This document shows, one piece after another, positions 36,968 through 48,414 of a stretch of DNA of 64,000 nt. Source of the DNA: Streptomyces shenzhenensis. Its GTDB lineage: Bacteria; Actinomycetota; Actinomycetes; Streptomycetales; Streptomycetaceae. Each line of letters begins with the position of its first letter. Position 1 is the stretch's first letter. The translations under genes were made by a program, and so were the position numbers. The notes below the pieces were generated by a model. That model did not search any database. It saw only the letters and a program-made list of their open reading frames with translations, and was not told where the DNA came from. The stretch lies in contig NZ_PENI01000003.1 of NCBI RefSeq assembly GCF_003688995.1, positions 1 through 64,000 of the forward strand, written 5' to 3'.

Positions 36968-38449
36968 ATGAACGACCAGATCCAGCCCGACGGCTCGGCC
37001 GAGCACGAGTACGAGCACGGGGCGCTCGGCGACGCCGAGTACGCGGAGTTCATGGACCTCGCCGCTGAGGAGGGCTTCGACGTCGCGGACGTCGAGGGCG
37101 CCATCGAGGCCGCGGGTCACGGTCCGCTGCCCGTGCTCGCCGTCGTCGGCCGCCCCAATGTCGGCAAGTCGACCCTGGTGAACCGGATCATCGGCCGCCG
37201 TGAGGCGGTCGTCGAGGACAAGCCAGGCGTGACCCGCGACCGGGTCACCTACGAGGCCGAATGGGCGGGCCGCCGCTTCAAGGTCGTCGACACCGGCGGC
37301 TGGGAGCAGGACGTCCTCGGCATCGACGCCTCCGTCGCCGCGCAGGCCGAGTACGCGATCGAGGCGGCCGACGCGGTCGTCTTCGTCGTCGACGTCAAGG
37401 TCGGCGCGACCGACACCGACGAGGCGGTCGTACGGCTGCTGCGCAAGGCCGGCAAGCCGGTCGTGCTGTGCGCCAACAAGGTCGACGGCCCGAGCGGCGA
37501 GGCGGACGCCACCTATCTGTGGTCGCTCGGTCTCGGCGAGCCGCACCCCGTCTCCGCCCTGCACGGCCGCGGCACCGGCGACATGCTGGATGCCGTCCTG
37601 GAGGCACTGCCGGACGCGCCCGAGCAGTCCTTCGGCGGCGCGCTCGGCGGCCCGCGCCGCATCGCGCTGATCGGCCGCCCCAATGTCGGCAAGTCGTCCC
37701 TGCTGAACAAGGTGGCAGGCGAGGAGCGCGTCGTCGTCAACGAGATCGCCGGCACCACCCGCGACCCGGTCGACGAGCTGATCGAACTCGGCGGCACCAC
37801 ATGGAAGTTCGTCGACACCGCCGGCATCCGCAAGCGCGTCCACCTCCAGCAGGGCGCCGACTACTACGCCTCGCTGCGCACCGCGGCGGCGGTGGAGAAG
37901 GCGGAGGTCGCCGTCGTCCTGATCGACGCGACCGAGAACATCTCCGTGCAGGACCAGCGGATCGTCACGATGGCCGTCGAGGCGGGCCGGGCGATGGTCA
38001 TCGCCTACAACAAGTGGGACACGCTCGACGAGGAGCGCCGCTACTACCTGGAGCGGGAGATCGAGACCGAGCTGGGCCAGGTCGCCTGGGCGCCCCGGGT
38101 CAATGTCTCGGCGCGCACCGGCCGGCACATGGAGAAGCTGGTGCCGGCGATCGAGACGGCCCTTGCGGGCTGGGAGACGCGCGTGCCGACCGGCCGCCTC
38201 AACGCGTTCCTCGGTGAGCTGGTCGCGGCCCACCCGCACCCGGTCCGGGGCGGCAAGCAGCCGCGCATCCTGTTCGGTACCCAGGCCGGCACCAAGCCCC
38301 CGCGGTTCGTGCTGTTCGCGTCCGGCTTCATCGAGGCGGGCTACCGGCGCTTCATCGAGCGTCGGCTGCGCGAGGAGTTCGGCTTCGATGGGACGCCGAT
38401 CCATATCTCGGTGCGGGTGCGCGAGAAGCGCGGCGCGAAGAAGAAGTAG
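36968..38449 (+). CDS. der: ribosome-assembly GTPase Der (EngA)
   Basis: 493 residues with two tandem GTPase domains. Each has GRPNVGKS (residues ~61 and ~238), and the G3/G4 motifs are DTGG/NKVD in the first domain and DTAG/NKWD in the second. A C-terminal KH-like domain ends in KRGAKKK. An acidic ~55-residue N-terminal extension precedes the first domain, as in other actinobacteria. It acts in 50S subunit assembly. Confidence 0.96.
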   Translation: MNDQIQPDGSAEHEYEHGALGDAEYAEFMDLAAEEGFDVADVEGAIEAAGHGPLPVLAVVGRPNVGKSTLVNRIIGRREAVVEDKPGVTRDRVTYEAEWAGRRFKVVDTGGWEQDVLGIDASVAAQAEYAIEAADAVVFVVDVKVGATDTDEAVVRLLRKAGKPVVLCANKVDGPSGEADATYLWSLGLGEPHPVSALHGRGTGDMLDAVLEALPDAPEQSFGGALGGPRRIALIGRPNVGKSSLLNKVAGEERVVVNEIAGTTRDPVDELIELGGTTWKFVDTAGIRKRVHLQQGADYYASLRTAAAVEKAEVAVVLIDATENISVQDQRIVTMAVEAGRAMVIAYNKWDTLDEERRYYLEREIETELGQVAWAPRVNVSARTGRHMEKLVPAIETALAGWETRVPTGRLNAFLGELVAAHPHPVRGGKQPRILFGTQAGTKPPRFVLFASGFIEAGYRRFIERRLREEFGFDGTPIHISVRVREKRGAKKK

Positions 38450-38494
38450 CCCGAAGACGTCCGCACCCGAGGAACCCGCGGACGCAGCAGACGA

Positions 38495-38522
38495 AGGGGC
38501 GGCCCCTGTGGGGGCCGCCCCT
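38495..38522. terminator. der terminator, bidirectional
   Basis: aggggcggcccc (38495-38506) and ggggccgcccct (38511-38522) form a 12-bp perfect stem with a 4-nt loop, between der and the convergent hypothetical gene. Confidence 0.8.
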
Positions 38523-38536
38523 CGCTGTCCCGGCGG

Positions 38537-38953
38537 TCATGCTCCCCGGCGCGGCCCGGGTGGCAGCGCGGCCCGCACCTGGTGCATTCCGTTCTCGTGC
38601 CGCCCCACCGATCCGACCCGCTGCCACTGCGCCTGCTGCTGCCCGCTGCCGTGGCGGGCGCTGTAGGCCCCGGCGCTGTAGGCGGTGTACGCGTGCGAGC
38701 CGTACGACCCCGTGCCGTACGTACCCGTCTCGTGCGCGCCGGTGCTGTGCGGGGCGAGCCCGAAGGCGATGAACTTCAGCTCCTCCTCGCCGGTGCGGTC
38801 GCCCGGCAGCGCCCGGAAGGCCTTGAGCCACTCCGCGTAGATCGAGTCGTAGATGGGCGTGGCCGAGGCGCTGCCGGGGGAGTCCTGACCGGTCCTGGCG
38901 GAGGGCACGGAGGCGAAGGACGGGAGGCGGGAAGGAACGTCATATGCGTGCAC
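38537..38953 (-). CDS. hypothetical protein, Tyr/Gly/Ser-rich tail
   Basis: 138 residues. The conserved-looking core is IYDSIYAEWLKAFRALPGDR and GEEELKFIAFG. It is followed by a low-complexity Gly/Tyr/Ser/His stretch (TGTYGTGSYGSHAYTAYSAG). No family recognised. The start is uncertain: GTG 38953 gives MHAYDVPSRLPSF, while an in-frame codon at 39040 would take the protein into the degenerate dispersed repeat, which I consider untranslated. It follows another - strand hypothetical gene and may share its transcript. Confidence 0.6.
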   Translation of the reverse strand: MHAYDVPSRLPSFASVPSARTGQDSPGSASATPIYDSIYAEWLKAFRALPGDRTGEEELKFIAFGLAPHSTGAHETGTYGTGSYGSHAYTAYSAGAYSARHGSGQQQAQWQRVGSVGRHENGMHQVRAALPPGPRRGA

Positions 38954-38999
38954 GTATGTCCAAACGACCCGGAGCTGCTGGGGATGCGGCCCGGCCGGG

Positions 39000-39045
39000 C
39001 CCCTTTGGGAGCGCGCGGAACTGCGTGACGAGCGACGCACCGGGC
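39000..39045 (-). repeat. degenerate, inverted copy of the Streptomyces dispersed repeat
   Basis: On the - strand the stretch reads gctcgtcacgcagttccgcg then cgctcccaaagggg, clearly related to the core of the repeat at 10471, 27684 and 51788 but more diverged. As at those sites, it lies just downstream of a stop codon in the sense direction (the gene ending at 39073). Confidence 0.55.
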
Positions 39046-39072
39046 CCGGCCCTCAAGGGGCGTGCGGCGCCG

Positions 39073-39858
39073 TCAGGTTCCGGCCAGCGGCAGTGTGGCC
39101 GCGACCAGCTTCCCGTGCGCCGCGGCCGTGTCCAGCGCGTCCCGCAGCAGGTCCTCGCGGGGCTGGCGGCCGATGGAGCCCACGGGTGCCGCGAACATCA
39201 GCACCTGCTGGTGCTTGTTGGCGGCGGCCCGCCAGCTGTCGGTCACCTGCAGCGGCTGGTGCGCCTGCCACCAGGCGACCGGCTGCCCTCCGTTGCCGCC
39301 CGGCTGCAGGACGGCGTGCAGCTGACCCACCGCGAGCAGCACGGACCAGCCGTGCAGCACCGGCGGCACGGCGTTCAGCACGGTCAGCGGCATGAAGCCC
39401 TGCTCGATGAGCAGCGGCAGGAAGTCGTCCCCGGTCCCGATCGTGCCGGGGCGCACGATCGGCGCGGTCGGCTCCACCACGAGCGCCGGGTGCAGTTCCC
39501 CGGAGATCAGGACGAGGCCGCTGGTCACCCCGAGCACCGCCTGCTCGGGCACCGCCCGCGCCGGGCCGCCGGCGGAGGCGGCGTCGCCGCTGATGGAGCG
39601 GACCGCCCCGCGCAACTGCTCCTCGGTGACCTGGACGACCTGCGAGGGCAGGCAGCTGGCGTGGGCGAAGGCGAGGACGGCGGTCTCGTCCCCGATGAAC
39701 AGGACGGTGCTGGTGCGCTCCTGCTCGGAGTCGCCCGGGGTGCGGCAGGAGGTGCAGTCGTAACTGCCCGGGGCGTTCTCTCCGGCGAGCAGCCGGTCGG
39801 CTTCTTCGTCGCCGATCTCGGCGCGTACGGCGTCGCTGACGTCGAGCATGCGCGGCAC
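39073..39858 (-). CDS. hypothetical protein (CxxC-containing)
   Basis: 261 residues, no membrane segments or signal peptide. The N-terminus has MLDVSDAVRAEIGDEEADRL and a DCTSCRT pair of cysteines near residue 34. The remainder is a mix of strands and helices with VLFIGDETAVLAFAHASC and LVLISGELHPALVVEP. No family recognised. GTG 39858 is three codons ahead of ATG 39849, and a gagggag ribosome-binding site is closer to the GTG. Coding character is good throughout. Confidence 0.7.
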   Translation of the reverse strand: MPRMLDVSDAVRAEIGDEEADRLLAGENAPGSYDCTSCRTPGDSEQERTSTVLFIGDETAVLAFAHASCLPSQVVQVTEEQLRGAVRSISGDAASAGGPARAVPEQAVLGVTSGLVLISGELHPALVVEPTAPIVRPGTIGTGDDFLPLLIEQGFMPLTVLNAVPPVLHGWSVLLAVGQLHAVLQPGGNGGQPVAWWQAHQPLQVTDSWRAAANKHQQVLMFAAPVGSIGRQPREDLLRDALDTAAAHGKLVAATLPLAGT

Positions 39859-41035
<1,177 letters not shown>

Positions 41036-41052
41036 GCGAAATCCCAGCAGGG

Positions 41053-41655
41053 CTCCGGCGGTGACTGCTCAGGGGCGTCGCCGCCCGGCGTGGGACCGGC
41101 TGGTAGTGGGTCTACGCCGCCGACAAGGCCGTCATCGGCGGCGGACCCGGACTTGATCGTCCCGGGCCGGCGCCTGGCGCTCTGAACGGGACCCCGCCCG
41201 GTCCACTGCCCGGGCGGGGTCTTGCGCAGCGGGGGGAAGCGCGAGCGGAGCAGTGAGTGCGACGCGCCCTGCGGAGTCCTGCGGTCCACGCGACCGTGGT
41301 AGCTGGGCTCCGTCCGTTCCGTGTCCGGTGGGCATGCTCAGGGGCGTCGCCGCCCGGCGAGGGACCGGCTGGTAGTGGGTCTGCGTCGCCGACAAGGCCG
41401 TCATCGGCGGCGGACCCGGACTTGATCGTCCCGGGCCGGCGCCTGGCGCTCTGAGCGGCCCTTGCCGCCAGTCAGCGACGCGCCCCGCCGGATCCGCTAC
41501 CGGGGCGGGCGGAGTCCGTGCGGTCCACGCGACCGTGGTAGCTGGGCTCCGTCCGTCCGTTCTGTGTCCGGTGGGCACGCTCAGGGGCGTCGTCGCCCGG
41601 CGTGGGATCGGCTGGTAGTGGGTCATCGGCGCGGACCCGGACTTGATGGTCCTCG
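41053..41655 (+). repeat. three decayed tandem copies of the Rpf/LysM 3' end
   Basis: The last ~100-230 nt of the Rpf gene recur three times: ~41053-41184, ~41240-41454 and ~41505-41655. The first two end with ccgggccggcgcctggcgct and a TGA, as the gene does; the third is cut short. Frameshifts and deletions make them non-functional, though copy 2 keeps an open frame ending DLIVPGRRLAL. Copies 2 and 3 are more like each other than like the gene. There is nothing else in this 620-nt gap. Confidence 0.85.
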
Positions 41656-41656
41656 G

Positions 41657-43336
41657 TTACATGGGCCTGGGGGTCGGTGTGGGGTGGGTGGATTCCAGGG
41701 CTGCGTATTCGGGGTGGTGGAGGTCGAACGCCGGGGACTCGGAGCGGATTCGGGGCAGGGTGATGAAGTTGTGCCGGGGTGGCGGACACGAGGTCGCCCA
41801 CTCCAGGGAGCGCCCGTAGCCCCAGGGATCGTCGACCTGGACCCGCTCGCCGTACCGGGTGGTCCGCCAGATGTTGTAGAGGAACGGCAGCGTCGACAGG
41901 CCGAGCAGGAAGGCGCCGATCGAGGAGACCGTGTTCAGCGCGGTGAAGCCGTCGGCGGCGAGATAGTCGGCGTAGCGGCGCGGCATGCCCTCCGCGCCCA
42001 GCCAGTGCTGCACCAGAAAGGTGGTGTGGAAGCCGACGAACAGCGTCCAGAAGTGGATCTTCCCGAGCCGCTCGTCGAGCATCTTCCCGGTGAGCTTCGG
42101 CCACCAGAAGTAGAAGCCGGCGAAGATCGCGAAGACAACGGTGCCGAACACGACGTAGTGGAAGTGCGCGACCACGAAGTACGAGTCCGTGACGTGGAAG
42201 TCCATCGGCGGCGACGCCAGGATCACCCCGGTCAGCCCGCCGAACAGGAACGTCGCCAGGAAGCCGCACGACCACAGCATCGGCGTCTCGAAGGACAGCG
42301 ACCCCTTCACCATGGTCCCGGTCCAGTTGAAGAACTTCACGCCCGTCGGCACCGCGATCAGGAACGACATGAAGGAGAAGAACGGCAGCAGCACCGCACC
42401 CGTGGCGAACATGTGGTGCGCCCACACCACGATGGACAGCCCGGTGATCGACATCGTCGCGCCGACCAGGGTCAGATACCCGAAGATCGGCTTGCGGCTG
42501 AAGACCGGGATGATCTCCGTGATGATCCCGAAGAACGGCAGCGCGATGATGTACACCTCGGGATGCCCGAAGAACCAGAACAGGTGCTGCCACAGCAGCG
42601 CCCCGCCGTTCGCCGCCTCGAACACCCGGGAGCCGAACCGCCGGTCGGCCTCCAGCACCAGCAGCGCCGCCGCCAGCACCGGGAACGCCATCAGGATCAG
42701 GATCGACGTGAACAGCGTGTTCCAGGTGAAGACCGGCAACCGGAACATGGTCATGCCCGGCGCGCGCATCCCGACGATGGTGGTGATGAAGTTGACCGCG
42801 CCGAGGATCGTCCCGAAACCGGCCAGCGCGAGCCCCATGATCCACAGGTCGGGCCCGACGCCGGGGGAGTGCGCGGCGCTGTTGAGCGGCGCGTAGGCGA
42901 ACCAGCCGAAGGCGGCCGGGCCGTTCGGCACCGCCAGCGAGCCGAGCACGATGAGGCCGCCGAACAGGAAGAACCAGTACGACAGCATGTTCAGCCGCGG
43001 GAAGGCGACGTCCGGGGCGCCGATCTGCAGCGGCATGAGCTCGTTGGCGAAGCCCGCGAAGCTCGGCGTCGCGAACAGCAGCAGCATGATCGTGCCGTGC
43101 AGCGTGAACAGCTGGTTGAACTGCTCGTTGTCGACGATCTGCAGCCCGGGGCGGGCGAGTTCGGCGCGCATCAGCAGGGCCATCACCCCGCCGACCAGGA
43201 AGAACCCGAACGAGGTGATCAGATACAGGTGGCCGATCTTCTTGTGGTCGGTGGTGGTGAGCCAGTCCACGGCCACCCGGCCGCCCCGCCGGCCCGGCCC
43301 CGGGCGCACCGTCGTCGCTGCGGTCTCGGTCCCCAT
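41657..43336 (-). CDS. ctaD: cytochrome c oxidase subunit I (orphan copy)
   Basis: 559 residues with twelve membrane segments. Haem and CuB ligands are visible: [25 protein letters not shown] (with the Tyr-His cross-link site and the A-type Glu), WAHHMFATG and [11 protein letters not shown]. So the catalytic core looks intact. It reduces oxygen to water at the end of the respiratory chain. ctaC, ctaE and ctaF are not nearby, so this is a second, isolated copy. ATG 43336 follows aagggg. The 3' end abuts the decayed Rpf copies. Confidence 0.93.
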   Translation of the reverse strand: MGTETAATTVRPGPGRRGGRVAVDWLTTTDHKKIGHLYLITSFGFFLVGGVMALLMRAELARPGLQIVDNEQFNQLFTLHGTIMLLLFATPSFAGFANELMPLQIGAPDVAFPRLNMLSYWFFLFGGLIVLGSLAVPNGPAAFGWFAYAPLNSAAHSPGVGPDLWIMGLALAGFGTILGAVNFITTIVGMRAPGMTMFRLPVFTWNTLFTSILILMAFPVLAAALLVLEADRRFGSRVFEAANGGALLWQHLFWFFGHPEVYIIALPFFGIITEIIPVFSRKPIFGYLTLVGATMSITGLSIVVWAHHMFATGAVLLPFFSFMSFLIAVPTGVKFFNWTGTMVKGSLSFETPMLWSCGFLATFLFGGLTGVILASPPMDFHVTDSYFVVAHFHYVVFGTVVFAIFAGFYFWWPKLTGKMLDERLGKIHFWTLFVGFHTTFLVQHWLGAEGMPRRYADYLAADGFTALNTVSSIGAFLLGLSTLPFLYNIWRTTRYGERVQVDDPWGYGRSLEWATSCPPPRHNFITLPRIRSESPAFDLHHPEYAALESTHPTPTPRPM

Positions 43337-43748
43337 CGCTCGCCCCTTCGCTCGTCGCGCCGGGTCCGCCGCGGTCGCCGCCCGCCCCGCGGTGGGCCCG
43401 GCGGCGGGCATGCGGTGGGCATACGGGGATGCTGTGTCGGCGCGGTGAATTTCCTATGCGACGTCAGTTCCTGTGAACCGCTTGGATTCAGCCGGGAATG
43501 CAGCTCCTTGGTCGTCCCCGAGCGGCACTCCCGGAACTTTCCTCGGTGCTTTTCGAAGGGCCCCCGCAACACGCGGCAATTTCGTTCGAATGCGCCGGTA
43601 AGACGTAGGGAACCGCCCGTACGTGTGACGTAGTTCGACCGAAACGCATGTCGTGATTCTGTGACAGAAGCGTGACCGGAGAGGTATCCGCGGGCGCCCG
43701 CGGCCGTTCCGGCTTCCCCGGCCGCCGGACAGGGCCTAGCGTGGCCGC
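43337..43748. other. ctaD/I78 divergent intergenic region
   Basis: 412 nt, clearly lower in G+C than its neighbours in the middle part, without a credible gene. It should contain the ctaD promoter on the - strand and that of the inhibitor gene on the + strand. I could not assign either, and no known redox-sensor operator was recognised. Confidence 0.5.
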
Positions 43749-43964
43749 ATGGCACCGATTCCGACTCCGCCAGCGGAGCCCAAGGACAGTCCGGAAGGGT
43801 ACGTCGGCCTCGACGCGGCCGCTGCCGAGCGGTTGGCGCGGCAGCGCGGCTGGTCGACCGTGCGCTCGCTGCCGCCGGGCGCGATCATCACCATGGAGTA
43901 CCGGGTGGGGCGGCTGAACTTCGAGGTGCGGGACGGCAGGGTGGCGCGCGCCTGGAAGGGCTGA
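43749..43964 (+). CDS. I78 family peptidase inhibitor
   Basis: 71 residues. The potato-inhibitor-like I78 pattern is seen in YVGLDAAAAERLARQRGWST and ITMEYRVGRLNFEVRDGRV. No signal peptide, so it would act in the cytoplasm or be a structural relative without inhibitory function. ATG 43749. It stands alone between divergent and convergent genes. Two secreted serine proteases lie 14-17 kb away but no link is implied. Confidence 0.8.
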   Translation: MAPIPTPPAEPKDSPEGYVGLDAAAAERLARQRGWSTVRSLPPGAIITMEYRVGRLNFEVRDGRVARAWKG

Positions 43965-44016
43965 GACGGTGCGGCGGCGGGTGGTCGTGCGTACCGGACC
44001 CGCCGCCGTGGCGCCG

Positions 44017-45033
44017 TCAGCCGCCGGTCATGGGGCGGGCCGCCGGGGCGCCGCTGCGCGGGACGCGGTCCGCGTGCGGCGGGCGGCGGCTGCCCACCGG
44101 GGTGACCGGGGTGCGCTCCGAGCGCGTGGTGTGCGGGCCAGGTGCCAGGTGGATCGGTGCCCGGGGGGCGCGGACCGAGGCGACCGGCTCGCGGGCCGCG
44201 GGCGCCTCGTCGGCGGGCGTGGTGCGCGGCTTGAGCACCACGGGCGTGACCGGGACGGCGGACGCGGGAGCCGTGCGGCCGGCGCGCCAGCGGTCGCGCA
44301 GGTCGAACAGGGCGGTCTCGGCCTTGGCGATCAGCGGCTCGAACCACGGCAGTGCCAGCAGGATCAGCAGTCCCGCGGCCCAGCCGAGGAGCACGTCGCT
44401 CAGCCAGTGCGTACCGAGGTAGACGGTGGTGAGACCGACGCCGAGCGAGGTCACCGCCGACACCGCGGACAGCCAGCGGCGCGCCCTCGGGGTGGAGGCC
44501 AGATACGCCAGGATGCCCCAGGTGACCACCGCGTTGGCGGTGTGGCCGCTGGGGAATATATCGCCGCCGAGACCCATCTCGTTGGAGCCGATCACGGTGG
44601 CGTAGTGCGGTCCGAGCCGGCCCATGCCGAGCTTCGCGGCGCCGACCGTGATGTTCAGCAGCAGCAGTGAGGTGCCGAGGGTCAGCAGCGGACGGAGCGT
44701 GTGCTGCCGCCAGGAGCGCCAGCCCAGCCAGGCCGAGACCATCACCGCGGTGGGGCCGCGCTGGCCGAGCACGACGTAGTAGTCGAGGAAGGCGTGGATC
44801 TCCGGCCATTGCTGGTAGGGCCGGAAGAACATGACCTGCCAGTCGAGCCGAACCAACCACGAGGTGGTCACCACGGCCCAGACGATCGCCAGGTAGAAAG
44901 CCAGGGTCGCGGAGAACAGAACGACCCGGTGCCGGCTCATCTTCGGCACATCGATGTGGGCCGGTCGTTCCGGCTCACGGTCCAGCCTGGCGAACACCCG
45001 GTCCAGACGGGTGAGGTTTCGTTCGGTACGCAC
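44017..45033 (-). CDS. PAP2-type phosphatase, integral membrane
   Basis: 338 residues. About five or six membrane segments between residues ~40 and 245; the phosphatase motifs are FPSGHTANAVVTWG and YLGTHWLSDVLLGW, with KLGMGRLGP as motif 1. Such proteins dephosphorylate lipid phosphates or isoprenoid pyrophosphates facing outside. The C-terminal ~90 residues are Pro/Arg/Thr-rich and probably disordered in the cytoplasm. GTG 45033 (VRTERNLTRLD) is preferred to the longer frame starting at 45144. Confidence 0.85.
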   Translation of the reverse strand: MRTERNLTRLDRVFARLDREPERPAHIDVPKMSRHRVVLFSATLAFYLAIVWAVVTTSWLVRLDWQVMFFRPYQQWPEIHAFLDYYVVLGQRGPTAVMVSAWLGWRSWRQHTLRPLLTLGTSLLLLNITVGAAKLGMGRLGPHYATVIGSNEMGLGGDIFPSGHTANAVVTWGILAYLASTPRARRWLSAVSAVTSLGVGLTTVYLGTHWLSDVLLGWAAGLLILLALPWFEPLIAKAETALFDLRDRWRAGRTAPASAVPVTPVVLKPRTTPADEAPAAREPVASVRAPRAPIHLAPGPHTTRSERTPVTPVGSRRPPHADRVPRSGAPAARPMTGG

Positions 45034-45271
45034 CCAATCGACGTTACAGCGAGTGAGCTGGGTGCCCGGACGAATCAGCGGCTTTGTGATGACGATGTGA
45101 TGTGGGAAACCTCTCAACTGACGGCCAATTACCGAAGATTCCACAATCCACGGACGATGCTCCGTGCAATTCCTTTGATCATGCCGGGTGTTCGTTTTAC
45201 GGCGCTTATGAATTCGTTCACCGGGGCATCGGGTGAAATTTCCCTGCCGCTCACCAGGCGGCCGGGGGTGA

Positions 45272-46549
45272 TCACGGCGGTCCTGAACCGTTCAGCCAGA
45301 ACGCGCCGTAGACCGCCGACGCCACCGCGACACCGGCCGTGACCTGCACCGATCGGGATGTGGGCAGCCGCGCCAGGGACCGGGCGAGCGGCAGCAGCAG
45401 CGGGAAGGCCGGCAGCAGCAGGCGCGGCTTCGAGCCGAAGTAACTTGACGCGCACAGGGCGAGCGCGGTGACGACGCCGGTGTACACCAGCAGGGAGAGC
45501 GGCTGGCCCTGGCGTATCCCGGCCACGTACAGCCAGATCAGCAGGGCGACCCCGATGATCAGCCCAAGTCCGGCGAGGGCCGATGGAATTGACGTGAACT
45601 TGTCGGCGATGAAATGCGCGAAGGCGTATCCGCCGTCGAAGCCGTTGCGCCAGCCCGCCTGCACATCGAGGTAGCCGAGCGGGCCCCCGCCGGTGCGATG
45701 GCCGACCCACAGGACATAGCCGGCCGCCCCGAGGGGAGCGATCAGCGTGCCGAGGGCCCGCCGCCGCACAGATGCGGCCGGAGTGACGGAAGGGGCGCGT
45801 GTTGCGTCGCGCGCGCCCCTCACGCTCCGAACGCGCCGGGCGCGGGCGGCGCTTACGGCGTCGGGGGCGCATTCGTCATTGTGCGCGCCGTCCGAAGTCG
45901 AGGTGCGCCAACCTCGCACGAACGGCGCAACGGCCGCCACCCACACCGCGGCGACCACGGCGAGCCCCACCGGCCGGGTCAGCCCGGCCGACGCGGCGAG
46001 CAGCCCGGCACTCACCCAGCGCCCCGTCAGCACCGCGTACAGCGACCAGGCGGCGAGCGCCGTGAACAGCGACTCGCTGTACGCCATCGACTGCACGATC
46101 CCGACGGGCAGCACGGCCCACAGCAGGACGGCGCACACCCCCGCCCGGCGGCCGTACACCTGGTCCGCCACCGCGAAGATCCCCCAGGCCGCGGCGCACG
46201 AGGCGAGCAGGGCGACGACGAATCCCGCGTCCGCGTACGACAGCGGCGTAACCGCGTGCAGCAGCCGCTCCAGCCAGGGCAGCAGCGGAAAGAAGGCGAG
46301 GTCGGAGTGGACGTCGCCGTTCGGCAGCCGCACCTCGTAGCCATAGCCGAGCTCGGCGACCCGCGTGTACCACAGCGCGTCCCAGCGGGCGGTCAGCAGC
46401 GTGTGGGCGCTCTTGTCGCGCGCTGCGCTCCACACCGCCAGCACGACCAGGCCCAGCGCGCGGACGGCGGCGTACCCGAGCAGGGCCGGGGCCGCCCGGC
46501 GCAGCGGTGTGGCGCGAGCCGGGGTCACGCGCGTCGCAAGATCCGTCAC
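45272..46549 (-). CDS. PIG-V/GT39-like membrane mannosyltransferase
   Basis: 425 residues with about nine to ten membrane segments. ARWDALWYTRVAELGYG and DLAFFPLLPWLERLLH carry the conserved Asp and aromatic residues of the PIG-V-type glycosyltransferases that use polyprenyl-phosphate-mannose. A soluble Arg/Ala/Asp/Ser-rich loop interrupts it near residue 245. GTG 46549 starts VTDLATRVTPARATP. The acceptor is unknown; cell-wall glycans or glycoproteins are likely. No partner genes sit beside it. Confidence 0.8.
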   Translation of the reverse strand: MTDLATRVTPARATPLRRAAPALLGYAAVRALGLVVLAVWSAARDKSAHTLLTARWDALWYTRVAELGYGYEVRLPNGDVHSDLAFFPLLPWLERLLHAVTPLSYADAGFVVALLASCAAAWGIFAVADQVYGRRAGVCAVLLWAVLPVGIVQSMAYSESLFTALAAWSLYAVLTGRWVSAGLLAASAGLTRPVGLAVVAAVWVAAVAPFVRGWRTSTSDGAHNDECAPDAVSAARARRVRSVRGARDATRAPSVTPAASVRRRALGTLIAPLGAAGYVLWVGHRTGGGPLGYLDVQAGWRNGFDGGYAFAHFIADKFTSIPSALAGLGLIIGVALLIWLYVAGIRQGQPLSLLVYTGVVTALALCASSYFGSKPRLLLPAFPLLLPLARSLARLPTSRSVQVTAGVAVASAVYGAFWLNGSGPP

Positions 46550-46812
46550 GGGCTCGATTATCGACCGGCCGGGGAACCACGCCGCAGGCCGGGAGGCGGT
46601 CAAGGGTTTGGGGAGTGGTGTACGCCACACGGGTTGGTGTGCACGGTGAGAGGTCCGCCACGTACCACCGCGACGAACTCGCGTACGCTGGCGTGTCACT
46701 CGCGTTCGTATCGCGCGCAGCTGGAGACCCCGCTCCTCTCCGGCCGTACGGCGGGGCGTCCCCACCCCGCCGATGTACGCCGGACGCGAGGGAACTTCTT
46801 GGAGGTACGTAC

Positions 46813-48414
46813 ATGTCCGGGACGACCACGGCCGCCGCTGGGCTGCGCCGTCGGGCGGCCGGGGCCGGTGCCAACCGGTGGGTCGTCCTCGTCGTTCTCT
46901 GTGTCAGCCTGCTGCTCGTCGCCCTCGACGCGACCGTGCTGCACGTCGCGGTGCCCGCCGTCACCGAGGACCTCAAGCCCGGCGCCATCGCGCTGCTCTG
47001 GATCGTCGACGTCTACCCGCTCGTCTGCGCCTCGCTGCTGATCCTGTTCGGCACGCTCGGCGACCGGGTGGGCCGCAGACGGATCCTGCTGCTCGGCTAC
47101 GCCCTGTTCGGCGTCGCCTCCGCGCTGGCCGCCGCCGCGTCCAGCGCCGAGGTGCTGATCCTGGCGCGGGCGCTGCTCGGCGTCGGCGGCGCCATGATCA
47201 TGCCGGCGACGCTGTCGATCCTCCGCCAGGTCTTCCCCGACCGGCGGGAGCGCGCGCTGGCCATCGGCGTCTGGAGCGCGGTGGCCGCGGTCGGCGCGGC
47301 GGTCGGACCGCTGCTCGGCGGCTTCCTCCTGGAGCACTTCTGGTGGGGCTCGGTGTTCCTCGTCAACATCCCGCTGATGCTGGTCAGCCTGCCCGTCGGG
47401 CGGCTGCTGCTGCCCGAGTCGAAGGGGGAGCGCGACGGACCCTGGGACGTGGTCGGCGCGCTGACGGCGGCGGCCGGGCTGTTCGGGCTGGTGCTCGGCG
47501 TGAAACGGCTCGGCGGCGGGGAACCGGCGGCGAGCCCGTACACGCTGGTGCCGCTGCTCCTGGGCGTGCTGCTGCTGGTGGCGTTCGTGCGCCGGCAGCG
47601 GCGGCGCCCGTATCCGCTGGTGGACCTGCGCATGTTCGCGCGGCCTGCGTTCAGCACCGCGGTCGGCTGCATCGTGCTGGCCATGCTCGCGCTGGTGGGC
47701 CTCGAGCTGATCGCCGCACAGTATCTGCAACTGGTGCTGGGTCTTTCGCCGCTCCAGACGGGCCTGCGGCTGCTGCCGCTGACCATCGCGGCGATGGCCG
47801 CGGGGCTGGCCGGGGCGCGGCTGCTGCGCCGCTTCGGGCCCCGGCGGACGGTGTGCTTCGGCTTCTGTCTGACCGCGGTGGCCGTGCTGATGCTGACCGC
47901 GATGGGCGGCCACGACAACACCGGGCTGCTGCTGTCCGGCTTCGTCCTGCTGGGCTTCGGCCTGGAGACCACCCTCTTCGGCGCGTACGAGTCGATGCTG
48001 AGCGAGGCGCCGGCCCGGCAGGCGGGCGGGGCCGCGGCGATCGGGGAGACCTCCTACCAGCTGGGTGCCGGGATCGGGATCGCGCTGCTCGGCAGCGTGA
48101 TGAACGCGGCCTACGCGCCCGGCCTCACCGCCGTGCCCGGGGTGCCCGCGCCGGCCTCCGCGGCGGCCGGGCATTCGCTCGGGGAGGCGTACGAGGTGGC
48201 GGGGCGGCTCGGCGGACCGGCCGGAGCGGCCCTGCGCCGGGCGGCCAAGGACTCCTTCGTGCACGGACTGCATGTGACATTGCTCGTGAGCGCGGGCCTG
48301 CTGCTGCTCGGCGCGGCGATGGCGCTGCGGCTGCCCCGGGCGATGCAGTGCGAGCCGGCGCCGGTGGAGCTGCCCACGCCCCGGGGAGCCGAGCGGGCCC
48401 CCGTCTCGGCGTGA
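46813..48414 (+). CDS. MFS exporter, DHA2 (14-helix) family
   Basis: 533 residues and 14 predicted membrane helices. The DHA2 signature LVALDATVLHVAVPAVTEDL lies in helix 1, GTLGDRVGRRRILLLG in the first cytoplasmic loop, and VWSAVAAVGAAVGPLLGGFL in helix 5. Related pumps expel drugs or dyes by proton antiport. ggaggt lies 6 nt ahead of ATG 46813. No TetR-type regulator sits beside it, which is common for members acting as self-protection pumps. Confidence 0.9.
   Translation: MSGTTTAAAGLRRRAAGAGANRWVVLVVLCVSLLLVALDATVLHVAVPAVTEDLKPGAIALLWIVDVYPLVCASLLILFGTLGDRVGRRRILLLGYALFGVASALAAAASSAEVLILARALLGVGGAMIMPATLSILRQVFPDRRERALAIGVWSAVAAVGAAVGPLLGGFLLEHFWWGSVFLVNIPLMLVSLPVGRLLLPESKGERDGPWDVVGALTAAAGLFGLVLGVKRLGGGEPAASPYTLVPLLLGVLLLVAFVRRQRRRPYPLVDLRMFARPAFSTAVGCIVLAMLALVGLELIAAQYLQLVLGLSPLQTGLRLLPLTIAAMAAGLAGARLLRRFGPRRTVCFGFCLTAVAVLMLTAMGGHDNTGLLLSGFVLLGFGLETTLFGAYESMLSEAPARQAGGAAAIGETSYQLGAGIGIALLGSVMNAAYAPGLTAVPGVPAPASAAAGHSLGEAYEVAGRLGGPAGAALRRAAKDSFVHGLHVTLLVSAGLLLLGAAMALRLPRAMQCEPAPVELPTPRGAERAPVSA

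Noticed and set aside
41132..41626. Minus-strand ORF over the decayed Rpf copies
   Set aside because: Repetitive antisense text of the duplicated Rpf tail; no start signal.
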